Positions 1 to 7,772 of a DNA stretch of 64,000 nucleotides are shown here, piece after piece; the stretch's first letter is position 1; each line of letters starts with the position of its first letter. Source of the stretch: Sphaerotilus montanus (lineage in GTDB: Bacteria; Pseudomonadota; Gammaproteobacteria; Burkholderiales; Burkholderiaceae_C); contig NZ_JACCFH010000001.1 of assembly GCF_013410775.1 (NCBI RefSeq), forward strand, positions 3,286,001 through 3,350,000, given 5' to 3'. The notes under the pieces are model-generated. The model saw nothing but the letters and a program-made list of their open reading frames with translations. It had not been told where the DNA came from and made no database searches. Both the position numbers and the translations under genes were made by a program.

Positions 1-123
1 GCCATCCTTGAAGCCCTTGACGGCGGAACCCAGGTCCGAGCCGATGTTCTTGAGCTTCTTGGTGCCGAAGACCAGCACGATGATGACGAGGAAGATGATC
101 AGGTGGGTGGTGGACAGGCCCAT
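1..123 (-). CDS. tatA: TatA, Sec-independent translocase pore subunit (C-terminus beyond window)
   Basis: The first 41 codons read [20 protein letters not shown] followed by [19 protein letters not shown]. This is the TatA pattern: a short N-terminal membrane helix, an FG hinge, and an amphipathic helix. TatA oligomers form the passage for folded twin-arginine substrates across the inner membrane. The ATG at 123 is the only start that fits the family. The gene runs off the left edge, so the acidic/lysine-rich tail is not seen, and tatB and tatC would be expected just beyond it. Upstream on the same strand lie the HIT protein, hisE and hisI, a gene order common in Burkholderiales. A likely Tat client, PhoX, is encoded near 53-55 kb. 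TatB is less likely because of the short spacing and the FGTKKL hinge. Confidence 0.9.
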   Translation of the reverse strand, partial: MGLSTTHLIIFLVIIVLVFGTKKLKNIGSDLGSAVKGFKDG

Positions 124-194
124 GGCGGTGTGCTCCGGTGCGGTGGTGTATGGGGTTGACCGTGAAGTTGGTCGACAGTGCGTGGAATTCTAGG

Positions 195-542
195 TCAGCC
201 GTGTTTCCATGGCCGGGGTCCGCCCATCACGTGGAGGTGCAGGTGGTAGACCTCCTGCCCGCCGTCCGGTCCGGTATTGATCACTGTGCGAAAACCGTTG
301 GTGGCGCCCTGTTCGACCGCCAGCCGCGGGGCCAGCGTCATCATGCGGCCCAGCAGCGCTTCGTGCTCGGCCGTCACGTCACCGAGGCCGGTGATGTGCT
401 GGCGCGGAATGATCAGCAGGTGCACGGGCGCGGCCGGTCGGATGTCCTTGAACGCGATCAGTTCATCGTCCTCGTAGACCTTCTGGGCGGGGATCTCTCC
501 GGCGGCGATGCGGCAGAACAGGCAGTTCGGATCGTGGCTCAT
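195..542 (-). CDS. Histidine-triad (HIT) family nucleotide-binding protein
   Basis: This 115-residue protein is of usual length for a HinT/PKCI-type HIT hydrolase. The triad motif HLHLHVMGG is at residues 100-108, with H100, H102 and H104 visible; the middle histidine acts as nucleophile in purine nucleoside phosphoramidase chemistry. The N-terminal CLFCRIAAGEIPA segment carries the family's metal-binding or structural cysteines. It is cytoplasmic with no signal peptide. It lies between hisE and tatA on the same strand, about 70 bases upstream of tatA, and is probably transcribed with the his-tat run. Its physiological substrate cannot be told from sequence. HinT is the nearest named relative; assignment to the family is firm, to the exact orthologue less so. 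Confidence 0.92.
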   Translation of the reverse strand: MSHDPNCLFCRIAAGEIPAQKVYEDDELIAFKDIRPAAPVHLLIIPRQHITGLGDVTAEHEALLGRMMTLAPRLAVEQGATNGFRTVINTGPDGGQEVYHLHLHVMGGPRPWKHG

Positions 543-588
543 GGCACAGCAGGGGTTGGGTGTCGGTGGATTCGGATCGGAATCGGGA

Positions 589-933
589 TCAGGTCTTCGG
601 CCGGCTGGCGAACTCGGCCAGCCCGGACAGGCCTTCGCGGCGCTCCAGCTCGGCGATCACGTCGGCCGGCGTCAGCCCGAACTGGGTCAGCGCCACGACG
701 CTGTGGAACCACAGGTCGGCCACTTCGTAGACGATCTTCTGCGCGTCGCCGTCCTTGGCGGCGATCACGACCTCGGTGGCCTCCTCGCCGATCTTTTTCA
801 GGATGGTGTCGGTGCCCTTGTGGAACAGGCGCGCGACATAGCTCTTGTCTGGATCACCGCCGCGGCGCGAGGCGATGACCTCGGCGAGGCGGGCCAGGCT
901 GTCCTGGGAGGTCGGGGGCGTCTGCGTCGTCAT
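589..933 (-). CDS. hisE: Phosphoribosyl-ATP pyrophosphatase HisE
   Basis: HisE catalyses the second step of histidine biosynthesis, hydrolysing phosphoribosyl-ATP to phosphoribosyl-AMP and pyrophosphate in the cytoplasm. The 114-residue product has the MazG-like all-alpha core with [15 protein letters not shown] and the following [12 protein letters not shown] helix, whose acidic residues bind magnesium. The start at 933 is chosen because it forms an ATGA overlap with the hisI stop; the upstream in-frame methionine lies inside hisI coding sequence. HisE and HisI are separate proteins here, as in most betaproteobacteria, rather than the fused HisIE of enterobacteria. Confidence 0.95.
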   Translation of the reverse strand: MTTQTPPTSQDSLARLAEVIASRRGGDPDKSYVARLFHKGTDTILKKIGEEATEVVIAAKDGDAQKIVYEVADLWFHSVVALTQFGLTPADVIAELERREGLSGLAEFASRPKT

Positions 934-1340
934 GGCTTGGCGTAGATGGTGTGGGGATCCTTGAGCACGGGCTCGACCGGCTGCCACGCGGGCTGTCCGT
1001 CTTCACCCGGCAGCAGGCGTTCGTAGAAGCAGGAATGGCGCCCGGTGTGGCAGGCGATGCCGGGCTCGTGGCCGCGCTGCGTCACCTTGAGCAGCACGAC
1101 GTCCTGGTCGCAGTCGATGCGGATCTCGTGCACCTGCTGGACATGGCCGGACTCCTCGCCCTTGTGCCAGAGCCGGTTGCGCGAGCGGCTCCAGTACACG
1201 GCTTCGCCGCGCTCGGCGGTGAGCGCCAGCGCCTCGCGGTTCATCCACGCGAACATCAGCACGTCGTTCGTGCCCGCTTCCTGCGCGATCACGGGCACCA
1301 GGCCCTCCGCAGTCCATGTGATCTTGTCCAGCCAGTTCAT
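930..1340 (-). CDS. hisI: Phosphoribosyl-AMP cyclohydrolase HisI
   Basis: HisI opens the adenine ring of phosphoribosyl-AMP, the third step of histidine biosynthesis. The 136-residue product shows the family pattern [12 protein letters not shown], the [18 protein letters not shown] block, and the zinc/magnesium motifs DCDQD (residues 76-80) and CHTGRHSC (C97, C104). The start ATG at 1340 matches the usual family N-terminus; an open frame extends far upstream on this strand but is antisense to pdxA and is not part of the gene. The stop overlaps the hisE start by four bases, so the two are translationally coupled. The rest of the his operon is not in the window; immediately upstream lies divergent pdxA. 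Confidence 0.95.
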   Translation of the reverse strand: MNWLDKITWTAEGLVPVIAQEAGTNDVLMFAWMNREALALTAERGEAVYWSRSRNRLWHKGEESGHVQQVHEIRIDCDQDVVLLKVTQRGHEPGIACHTGRHSCFYERLLPGEDGQPAWQPVEPVLKDPHTIYAKP

Positions 1341-1397
1341 GCGGGGGAGTGTAGCAACCGGACATGACCGCTCCGCGCGTTCCGTGACAATTGCCCC

Positions 1398-2456
1398 ATG
1401 GCACACCTTGACCCTGTTCAATCTCCCGCCACGCCTCCGGTGGTGGTCACGCTCGGCGATGCGCTGGGCATCGGCCCGGAAATCATCGTCCGCGCCTTCC
1501 TCGATGGCCGCACCGGTCCGGCCGGCCAGACGCTGGTGATCGGCGAGCCGGCGGTGCTGCGGCGTGCGGCGGCAGTCTGGCGCCAGCGGGCCGATGTGCC
1601 GGAGCTGCCCATTGCCGTGATCGATTCGGTGGCCGATCTGCCGCTGGTGCCGCCCGGCGCGCTGCCGGTGCTGCTGCCGAGCTGGCGCTGCCCGGAACTG
1701 GCGCAGGCGCCGTGGGGCACCGTGGACGCCCGCTGCGGCCGGCTCGCGGCGGCCTGCATCCGCGACGCGGTGGCGCTGGCCAGCCGCGGCGAGGTCTCGG
1801 CCATCGTCACGGCGCCGATCCACAAGGAAGCGCTGTTCGCCGCGGGCGAGCCGTATCCTGGCCACACCGAGATGCTCGCCGCCGAAAGCGCGCTCCACGG
1901 CCAGCCGGCGGACGTCCGCATGATGTTGGCCAACGAGGAACTCAAGACCGTGCTGGTGACGGTGCACTGCGCGCTGCGCGAGGCCATCGAGCGGGTGACC
2001 TTCGACGCCGTGCTGTCCACGCTGCGCATCGCGCACGCGAGTGCGGCGCGCTGGGGCCAGCCGACGCCGCGCATCGCCGTGGCCGGGCTGAACCCGCACG
2101 CCGGCGAGGGCGGGCTGTTCGGCCGCGAGGAGATCGAGGTCATCGCGCCGGCCATTGCGGCTGCCCGTGCCGAAGGCATCGACGCCCGCGGCCCCTATGC
2201 GCCCGACACGGTCTTCATGCGCGCCCGCACCGGCGAGTTCGACGTAGTGCTGGCGATGTACCACGACCAGGGGCTGATCCCGGTGAAGTACCTGGGGGTG
2301 GAGCAGGGCGTCAATGTCACGCTCGGCCTGCCCTTCGTGCGCACCAGTCCGGACCACGGCACGGCCTTCGACGTGGCCGGGCGCGGCGTGGCGGATGCGT
2401 CGAGTCTGGTCGCCGCGCTGGCGATGGCGCGCCGGCTGGCTCAGCGCAGCGCGTAG
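1398..2456 (+). CDS. pdxA: 4-hydroxythreonine-4-phosphate dehydrogenase PdxA
   Basis: PdxA oxidises 4-phosphohydroxy-L-threonine with NAD(P) in the DXP-dependent pathway to pyridoxal phosphate. At 352 residues it is slightly longer than the E. coli enzyme. Family signatures are visible: [14 protein letters not shown] near the N-terminus, [10 protein letters not shown] and GHTEMLA in the substrate site, [10 protein letters not shown], and [13 protein letters not shown] with metal-binding histidines. The ATG at 1398 gives the standard N-terminus; the Shine-Dalgarno is weak. Its 3' end overlaps the convergent ubiA gene by 16 bases. The intergenic space to divergent hisI is only about 57 bases. 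In other Burkholderiales pdxA often sits next to ksgA; here it does not. Confidence 0.95.
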   Translation: MAHLDPVQSPATPPVVVTLGDALGIGPEIIVRAFLDGRTGPAGQTLVIGEPAVLRRAAAVWRQRADVPELPIAVIDSVADLPLVPPGALPVLLPSWRCPELAQAPWGTVDARCGRLAAACIRDAVALASRGEVSAIVTAPIHKEALFAAGEPYPGHTEMLAAESALHGQPADVRMMLANEELKTVLVTVHCALREAIERVTFDAVLSTLRIAHASAARWGQPTPRIAVAGLNPHAGEGGLFGREEIEVIAPAIAAARAEGIDARGPYAPDTVFMRARTGEFDVVLAMYHDQGLIPVKYLGVEQGVNVTLGLPFVRTSPDHGTAFDVAGRGVADASSLVAALAMARRLAQRSA

Positions 2457-3319
2457 TCGAGCAGGGCGCCGGCGAAGACCGCCGCGCCCACCCAGTGGTT
2501 CTCGCGGAAGGCGCGGAAACAGCCGTCGCGCGAGCGGTCGCGGATCAGCGTCCAGTGCCACAGCGCCTGTGCGGCGGCGACCGCGATGCCGGCGAGGAAC
2601 AGCGCACCCAGCCCCGCTTGCAGGCCCAGCCACGTCCAGACCGCCAGGTAGACCGCGTAGAACGCCATGATCGCCGCCACGTCCCAGCGGCCGAGCGTGA
2701 TGGCCGAGGTCTTCATGCCGATCTTCAGGTCATCGTCGCGGTCGACCATGGCGTATTCGGTGTCGTAGGCCAGCACCCAGAACAGGTTGCCCAGCAGCAG
2801 CCCCCAGGCCAGCAGCGGGATCTCGCCGCGTGTCGCCGCGAAGGCCATCGGAATGCCGAAGCTGAAGGCCACGCCCAGCACGGCCTGCGGCATCGACACG
2901 AAGCGCTTGGCGTAGGGGTAGACCAGCGTCACCGCCAGCGCACCGAAGGACCAGGCGATCGTCAGCGCATTGGTGGTCAGCACCAGCGCAAACGCGGCCA
3001 GGGCGAGCGCGGCGCCCACCGCCAGCGCTTCCTTGACCGACACCGCACCGCTGGTGACCGGGCGCTGCGCGGTGCGCTTGACGTGGCGGTCGAAGTCGCG
3101 GTCGGCCACGTCGTTGATGCAGCAGCCGGCGCTGCGCATCAGGATGGTGCCGAGCGTGAACACGGCCAGCAGGTGCAGCCCCGGAAACCCGTTCGCCGCC
3201 AGCCACAGCGCGGTCAGCGTGGGCCACAGCAGCAGCAGCCAGCCGGCGGGCCGGCTCCAGCGGATCAGGTCGAGGTAGAGGGCGAGCCGGTCGGCGGGGC
3301 GGGAGGCGGTGGCATTCAT
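2441..3319 (-). CDS. ubiA: 4-hydroxybenzoate polyprenyltransferase UbiA
   Basis: UbiA attaches the polyprenyl tail to 4-hydroxybenzoate in ubiquinone biosynthesis and is an integral inner-membrane protein. The 292-residue sequence has the two aspartate-rich motifs that bind Mg-diphosphate: NDVADRDFD at 69-77 and [12 protein letters not shown] at 186-197. Seven to nine hydrophobic helices surround them. Its length is normal for the family. It lies 40 bases after the stop of the GGDEF-EAL gene on the same strand, so it may be transcribed from within or behind that gene. The 3' end overlaps convergent pdxA. Other UbiA-fold enzymes (haem O synthase, chlorophyll synthase) are less likely given the RSAGCCIND context. 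Confidence 0.95.
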   Translation of the reverse strand: MNATASRPADRLALYLDLIRWSRPAGWLLLLWPTLTALWLAANGFPGLHLLAVFTLGTILMRSAGCCINDVADRDFDRHVKRTAQRPVTSGAVSVKEALAVGAALALAAFALVLTTNALTIAWSFGALAVTLVYPYAKRFVSMPQAVLGVAFSFGIPMAFAATRGEIPLLAWGLLLGNLFWVLAYDTEYAMVDRDDDLKIGMKTSAITLGRWDVAAIMAFYAVYLAVWTWLGLQAGLGALFLAGIAVAAAQALWHWTLIRDRSRDGCFRAFRENHWVGAAVFAGALLDYALR

Positions 3320-3359
3320 GGCCGCGATTGTCTCGCGTCACCGCACCGCGTTCCCCGGT

Positions 3360-5822
3360 TCAGAGCATGGTCTCGGGCAGCGAGGGCATCAGATCGGCGG
3401 TGCGGGTGTCCTCGAGTTCCAGCTCGCGCGGGCGCTGCGGCCGGTCGCGCTCGCGCCACTTGAGGACGAACTCCAGCACCTGGTCGGCCGGCATCGGGCG
3501 CGAGGCGAAGTAGCCCTGCACCATGTTGCAGCCCTCGGCCTCCAGCACATTGACCTGCAGCGGCTCCTCCACGCCCTCGGCCACGGTCGACATGCGCAGC
3601 GACTTGGCCAGCGCCAGGATGTTGCGCACGATGGAGCGCGCGTCCCGGCTGATGAGCAACTCGCGCACGAAGGCGCGGTCGATCTTCAGCGTGTCGAAGG
3701 GGAAGCGGCGCAGGTAGGCCAGCGAGGAGTAGCCGGTGCCGAAGTCGTCCAGCGCGATCTGCACGCCCAGCCGGCGCAGCGCGTGCAGCCGCTCCACCGT
3801 GCCGCGGTTGTCGTTGATGAAGACCGATTCGGTGATCTCCAGCTCCAGACGGCCCGGCGCGAGACCGCTGGTCCGCAGCGCACGCTGCACGGCCTCGGGC
3901 AGGTTGTGCGTCATGACCTGCACCGGCGAGATGTTGACCGCCACCTGCAGCGGATCCGGCCAGCGCGCCGCCTGGCAGCAGGCCTCGGTCAGCGCCCATT
4001 CGCCCATCGGCAGGATCAGGCCGCTTTCCTCGGCCACCGGGATGAATTCGGCGGGCGTGATCGCGCCGTGTTCCGGGTGGTTCCAGCGCAGCAGGGCCTC
4101 GAAGCCGATGACTTCCCAGTCGTGCAGGCTGACCTTGGGCTGGTAGTGCAGCGAGAGCTGTTTCTTCTCCATCGCCTCGCGCAGGTCGCGCTCCAGCACC
4201 AGCCGGCGGCGGATCTGCTCGCCGAGCCGGGCGACGAAGAAACGCATCGAGCCGGTGGCATAGGCCTTGGCATCGTAGAGCGCCAGGTCGCCGTTCTGCA
4301 TCATCTCGTCGACCGTCGTGCCGTCCTGCGGGAAGCGCGCGATGCCGATGCTCACCCGCACCGGCACGGCCGCCCCCATCACTTCGCAAGGCGCACGCAT
4401 GGCGTCCACGATGCGCTGGGCGGTGGTGCCGATCTCGGCATCTTCGCGCACCGAACGCAGCAGCACGGCGAACTCGTCGCCGCCCAGTCGCGCCACGACA
4501 TTGCTGCGCCCGACGACTTCCTTCAGGCGGCGGGATACCTCGACCAGCAGCGCGTCGCCCGTGGCGTGGCCGAGGGTGTCGTTGACGTTCTTGAAGCCGT
4601 CCAGGTCCAGGCACATCACGGCGCCCTGGCTGAGGCGCGTGCGGCTGTTCTGCAAGGCGCCTTCGAGCAGCACGCGGAAGTGCGCTCGGTTGGTCAGGCC
4701 GGTGAGGGTGTCGTAGTGCGCCAGCCAGGCCAGGCGGCGGTCGGCGATGCGCGCCTGGGTCACGTCACGGGCCACGCCGCGCCAGCCGATGGCGCTGCCG
4801 CGTTCGTCCACCAGCGGCTTGGCGGTCATCGACCACCAGCGCTGCTTGCCCTGGATGACCATCGGCAGCAGCACGTCGCGGAACGGGTGGCCCTGGGTGA
4901 GCCGCTCGTGCAGGGTGTTGGCGGATTCGCGGTCGGCCTCGCTGAGCTTCTTCTGCAGATCGGCCAGCAGCGCGAGCAGCGAATGGTCGTTGAGGTCTTC
5001 CACCGTCAGGCCCAGCGCACCCGCGAACTGCTTGGAGACATGCTTGAGGCGGCCGGCCGAGTCGATTTCCCACAGCACGTCGCTGCCGTGTTCCTCGAAG
5101 TCGCGCAGCAGCAGGCCGATGAGCTGGTTCTGGTGCTCGGCCTTGACCTCGGCGCTCACCCGTGCCTGCAGATTGCGGCGCACCCCCCGCGAGGCACCGA
5201 CGGCCAGCCCCGCCAGCACCAGCCACTGCACCACCCCGTAGGTCTGGAGGCCGGAGCCCCAGCCGACGTAGCTGGCCAGCGTGCCCAGGCTCAGCGCGCC
5301 GGTGAAGGCGTACATGGCCCGCGGCATCGACAGCAGCGTGAAGGTGCCGGCGCTCAGCATCGCGACCATCGACAGGCCGATGGTGAGCTGGTGGGCGGGT
5401 TGTCCGTCGAAGGCCAGCGAGACCGGTGCCAGGCTCCAGACCGCGCCGATGAGTGCCGCATGCAGGTCGTAGCTGGTGATGCGCCGGGTCGAGACCGACG
5501 TGACCCGCTGCCGGCGGTGGCTGAACCAGAACTGCAGCTGTGCCAGCGTGAGTGCCACGATCCCCGTCAGCCACACCAGCAGCAGTGTCTGCGGGATCCG
5601 GGCGGATGCGCTGAAGCTCAGCAGCAGCGCGTTCACCAGCGACATGCCGGCCATCCATGGCAGCGTGCGCAGAACCGCCGCATGCTGGCGCAGCCGCACC
5701 CGCGCATCGACGGCAGCCTCGGAAGACTGGACCGAACTCCGCCGATCGGTCCGGCGGCGCTCCGCCTCGCGACGCCGCAGCGCCGTCGAGGAGGATCGGT
5801 TCGTTTTCGGGGAGGAGGGCAT
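3360..5822 (-). CDS. Membrane GGDEF-EAL protein with PAS domain (c-di-GMP turnover)
   Basis: This 820-residue protein probably makes or degrades cyclic di-GMP. Five to six hydrophobic segments occupy roughly residues 50-215 and form an uncharacterised membrane sensor. A PAS domain with PAC-like tail follows (about 230-365, ending WRGVARDVTQARI). The GGDEF domain has an intact GGDEF at 447-451. The product-inhibition I-site position reads RSNV instead of RxxD and looks lost. The EAL domain has EAL at 575-577, and further on the conserved EITES, DDFGTGYSSL, KIDRAFV and VAEGVE motifs, so phosphodiesterase activity is expected. The net direction of activity cannot be decided from sequence. It lies between oxyR and ubiA, all on the minus strand. 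Flagellar genes are nearby but not adjacent. Confidence 0.9.
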   Translation of the reverse strand: MPSSPKTNRSSSTALRRREAERRRTDRRSSVQSSEAAVDARVRLRQHAAVLRTLPWMAGMSLVNALLLSFSASARIPQTLLLVWLTGIVALTLAQLQFWFSHRRQRVTSVSTRRITSYDLHAALIGAVWSLAPVSLAFDGQPAHQLTIGLSMVAMLSAGTFTLLSMPRAMYAFTGALSLGTLASYVGWGSGLQTYGVVQWLVLAGLAVGASRGVRRNLQARVSAEVKAEHQNQLIGLLLRDFEEHGSDVLWEIDSAGRLKHVSKQFAGALGLTVEDLNDHSLLALLADLQKKLSEADRESANTLHERLTQGHPFRDVLLPMVIQGKQRWWSMTAKPLVDERGSAIGWRGVARDVTQARIADRRLAWLAHYDTLTGLTNRAHFRVLLEGALQNSRTRLSQGAVMCLDLDGFKNVNDTLGHATGDALLVEVSRRLKEVVGRSNVVARLGGDEFAVLLRSVREDAEIGTTAQRIVDAMRAPCEVMGAAVPVRVSIGIARFPQDGTTVDEMMQNGDLALYDAKAYATGSMRFFVARLGEQIRRRLVLERDLREAMEKKQLSLHYQPKVSLHDWEVIGFEALLRWNHPEHGAITPAEFIPVAEESGLILPMGEWALTEACCQAARWPDPLQVAVNISPVQVMTHNLPEAVQRALRTSGLAPGRLELEITESVFINDNRGTVERLHALRRLGVQIALDDFGTGYSSLAYLRRFPFDTLKIDRAFVRELLISRDARSIVRNILALAKSLRMSTVAEGVEEPLQVNVLEAEGCNMVQGYFASRPMPADQVLEFVLKWRERDRPQRPRELELEDTRTADLMPSLPETML

Positions 5823-5935
5823 CGGGAAACTCGCAACCGGACATGACGGACCATGTCCCCATTGCAGGTTTCGGCATCGATGCCGTCAGCTTGAGCCGGT
5901 GATGCGCTTCGTCGGCCCGGAATGCGCCCGCCGGC

Positions 5936-6874
5936 TCAGTCGGTCACGCGGCGTACCCCCGGCAAGGGACACTGGTAAACGGCATTGCGCAGCGCCGCGA
6001 TCGCCTCGTAGCGCGTGAAGGAGCGCCGCCAGGCCAGCACCACCCGGCGGGTCGGCACCGGGTCGCTGAACGGGATGTAGCGCAGCAGCGAGGGGTGGTC
6101 CGGCGTGCCGTGGTCCGCCGGCACCGACAGTTGCGGCACCACGGTGATGCCCATCCCCGAGGCCACCATGTGCTTGATGGTCTCCAGCGACGAGCCCTCG
6201 AAGCTCTTGCGGATGCCTTCGGTGTCGCTGGAGAAACGGGCGAATTCGGGACAGACCTCCAGCACATGGTCGCGGAAGCAGTGGCCGGTGCCGAGCAGGA
6301 GCATCGTCTGCTGCTTGAGTTCGGCCGAGGAGATCGAGGCCCGCGAGGCCAGCGGATGGTGCCGCGGCACGGCCACCATGAAGGGCTCGTCGTAGAGCGG
6401 GGCGATGGCCAGCCCGGTGTCGGGGAAGGGCTCGGCCAGGATGGTGCAGTCCAGTTCGCCCGTGCGCAGCATTTCCAGCAGCCGCACGGTGAAGTTCTCG
6501 TGCAGCATCAGCGGCATCTGCGGCACGTGGTCGATGGCGTTGCGCACCAGATCGGGCAGCAGGTAGGGACCGATGGTGTAGATCACGCCCAACCGCAGCG
6601 GCCCGGCCAGCGGATCCTTGCCGCGGCGCGCGATTTCCTTGATGGACGCTGCACTTTCCAGCGTCGCCTGGGCCTGGCGGATGATCTCCTCGCCCAGCGG
6701 CGTGACGCTGACCTCGCTGCCGCCGCGTTCGAAGAGCTTGACCTCCAGCTCCTCCTCCAGCTTCTTGATGGCCACCGACAGCGTGGGCTGGGACACGAAG
6801 CAGGCCTCGGCGGCCCGGCCGAAGTGCCGTTCGCGTGCCACGGCCACGATGTAACGCAGTTCGGTGAGGGTCAT
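5936..6874 (-). CDS. oxyR: OxyR, LysR-type peroxide sensor
   Basis: OxyR is a LysR-type regulator that senses hydrogen peroxide through a disulfide. With the start at 6874 (MTLTELRYIVAVARERHFG) the two redox cysteines fall at C199 (GTGHCF) and C208 (LEVC), exactly the E. coli numbering, which supports this start over the methionine eight codons upstream. An N-terminal winged helix-turn-helix (residues 1-60) and a substrate-like effector domain (about 90-300) are clear. The 312-residue length is normal. It is divergent from the di-haem cytochrome c gene at 7098; the 223-base gap could hold shared control. No recG or katG is adjacent, unlike some Burkholderiales. The GGDEF-EAL gene follows downstream. 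Confidence 0.93.
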   Translation of the reverse strand: MTLTELRYIVAVARERHFGRAAEACFVSQPTLSVAIKKLEEELEVKLFERGGSEVSVTPLGEEIIRQAQATLESAASIKEIARRGKDPLAGPLRLGVIYTIGPYLLPDLVRNAIDHVPQMPLMLHENFTVRLLEMLRTGELDCTILAEPFPDTGLAIAPLYDEPFMVAVPRHHPLASRASISSAELKQQTMLLLGTGHCFRDHVLEVCPEFARFSSDTEGIRKSFEGSSLETIKHMVASGMGITVVPQLSVPADHGTPDHPSLLRYIPFSDPVPTRRVVLAWRRSFTRYEAIAALRNAVYQCPLPGVRRVTD

Positions 6875-7046
6875 CGCTGGTCCCGGAACGCGCGGCAACG
6901 GCGCCGCATGCCCGGATTGTGCTCAAAACGGATGGCAGTGTCATGGTGACAGTCCGGATGACAGCAGCGCGGGCGGGCCGGAGAATGTGGTGTCAGGGCA
7001 TCGACCGAATTTCGGCCATTCCGAAAACGGTCCGCCTGTCATTGAT

Positions 7047-7063
7047 GCGAATCTATAATTCGC
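7047..7063 (+). promoter_or_regulatory. TATAAT -10 box embedded in an inverted repeat, upstream of cytochrome c
   Basis: A perfect TATAAT occurs at 7054-7059, about 40 bases before the cytochrome c start. It sits inside the inverted repeat GCGAAT-ctata-ATTCGC (7047-7063), so a dimeric regulator binding here would cover the -10 element. No good -35 hexamer is visible at 16-18 bases, which suggests an activator-dependent promoter or chance. This is a sequence observation; no regulator is assigned. Confidence 0.45.
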
Positions 7064-7097
7064 GGCGTTTTTGCTTGATCGACATCAACACCACCAT

Positions 7098-7754
7098 ATG
7101 AGCAAACAGATAATAGCCACGGTCGCTTTCGCACTCGCAGCCGGTGTGTCTTCCGTGCATGCTCAGGACAACCCGGCGGGCGATCCAGTCAACGGGCAGA
7201 AGAAGGCCGCCATGTGCATCGGCTGCCACGGCATCCCGGGCTACCGGGCCAGCTTCCCCGAAATCCACCAGGTGCCGATGATCTCGGGCCAGGGCGCGAA
7301 GTACATCGTGTCGGCGCTCAACGCCTACAAGAAGGGCGAGCGCAAGCACCCGACGATGCGCGGCATCGCCATCTCGCTGTCGGACCAGGACATGGCCGAT
7401 GTGGCGGCGTTCTACGCCAGCCACCAGGCGCCGGCTTCGACGGCGGTTGCTCCTGCACCGAGCGCGGCCGTGGCCGAGCTGCTCAAGAAGGGCAACTGCG
7501 CGTCCTGCCACGGCGAAGGCCTGAACAAGCCGATCGACGGGACCTACCCCAAGCTGGCTGGTCAGCACGCGGACTACCTGTACGTGGCGCTCAAGGCCTA
7601 CAAGACCGAGAACAACGCCAACGTCGGTCGCGGCAACGCGATCATGGGCGGCATGGCCAAGCCGTTCTCCAACGCCGAACTGCAGTCGATGGCCAGCTAC
7701 ATCGGCTCGCTGCCGAGCGACCTGCAGGTCGTTCCGAACGCCAAGTTCCGCTGA
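7098..7754 (+). CDS. Periplasmic di-haem cytochrome c (c4/c553 type)
   Basis: The 218-residue product has a cleavable signal peptide (residues 1-22, ending VHAQ) and two class I haem-binding motifs, CIGCH at 40-44 and CASCH at 134-138, in two similar domains linked by an Ala/Pro-rich hinge. This is the plan of cytochrome c4, which shuttles electrons from the bc1 complex to terminal oxidases in the periplasm. The start is set at 7098 because translation from there gives a compact signal peptide; an in-frame ATG nine codons upstream would add a charged HQHHH extension. No strong ribosome-binding site precedes it. It is divergent from oxyR and convergent with copA, 18 bases away. Confidence 0.9.
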   Translation: MSKQIIATVAFALAAGVSSVHAQDNPAGDPVNGQKKAAMCIGCHGIPGYRASFPEIHQVPMISGQGAKYIVSALNAYKKGERKHPTMRGIAISLSDQDMADVAAFYASHQAPASTAVAPAPSAAVAELLKKGNCASCHGEGLNKPIDGTYPKLAGQHADYLYVALKAYKTENNANVGRGNAIMGGMAKPFSNAELQSMASYIGSLPSDLQVVPNAKFR

Positions 7755-7772
7755 ACGGTCTGTCCCGGTGGC

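Noticed and set aside
3309-5846. Plus-strand open frame of about 845 codons opposite the GGDEF-EAL gene
   Set aside because: Composition is His/Gln/Arg/Ala-rich and without motifs; the minus strand has intact GGDEF and EAL domains.
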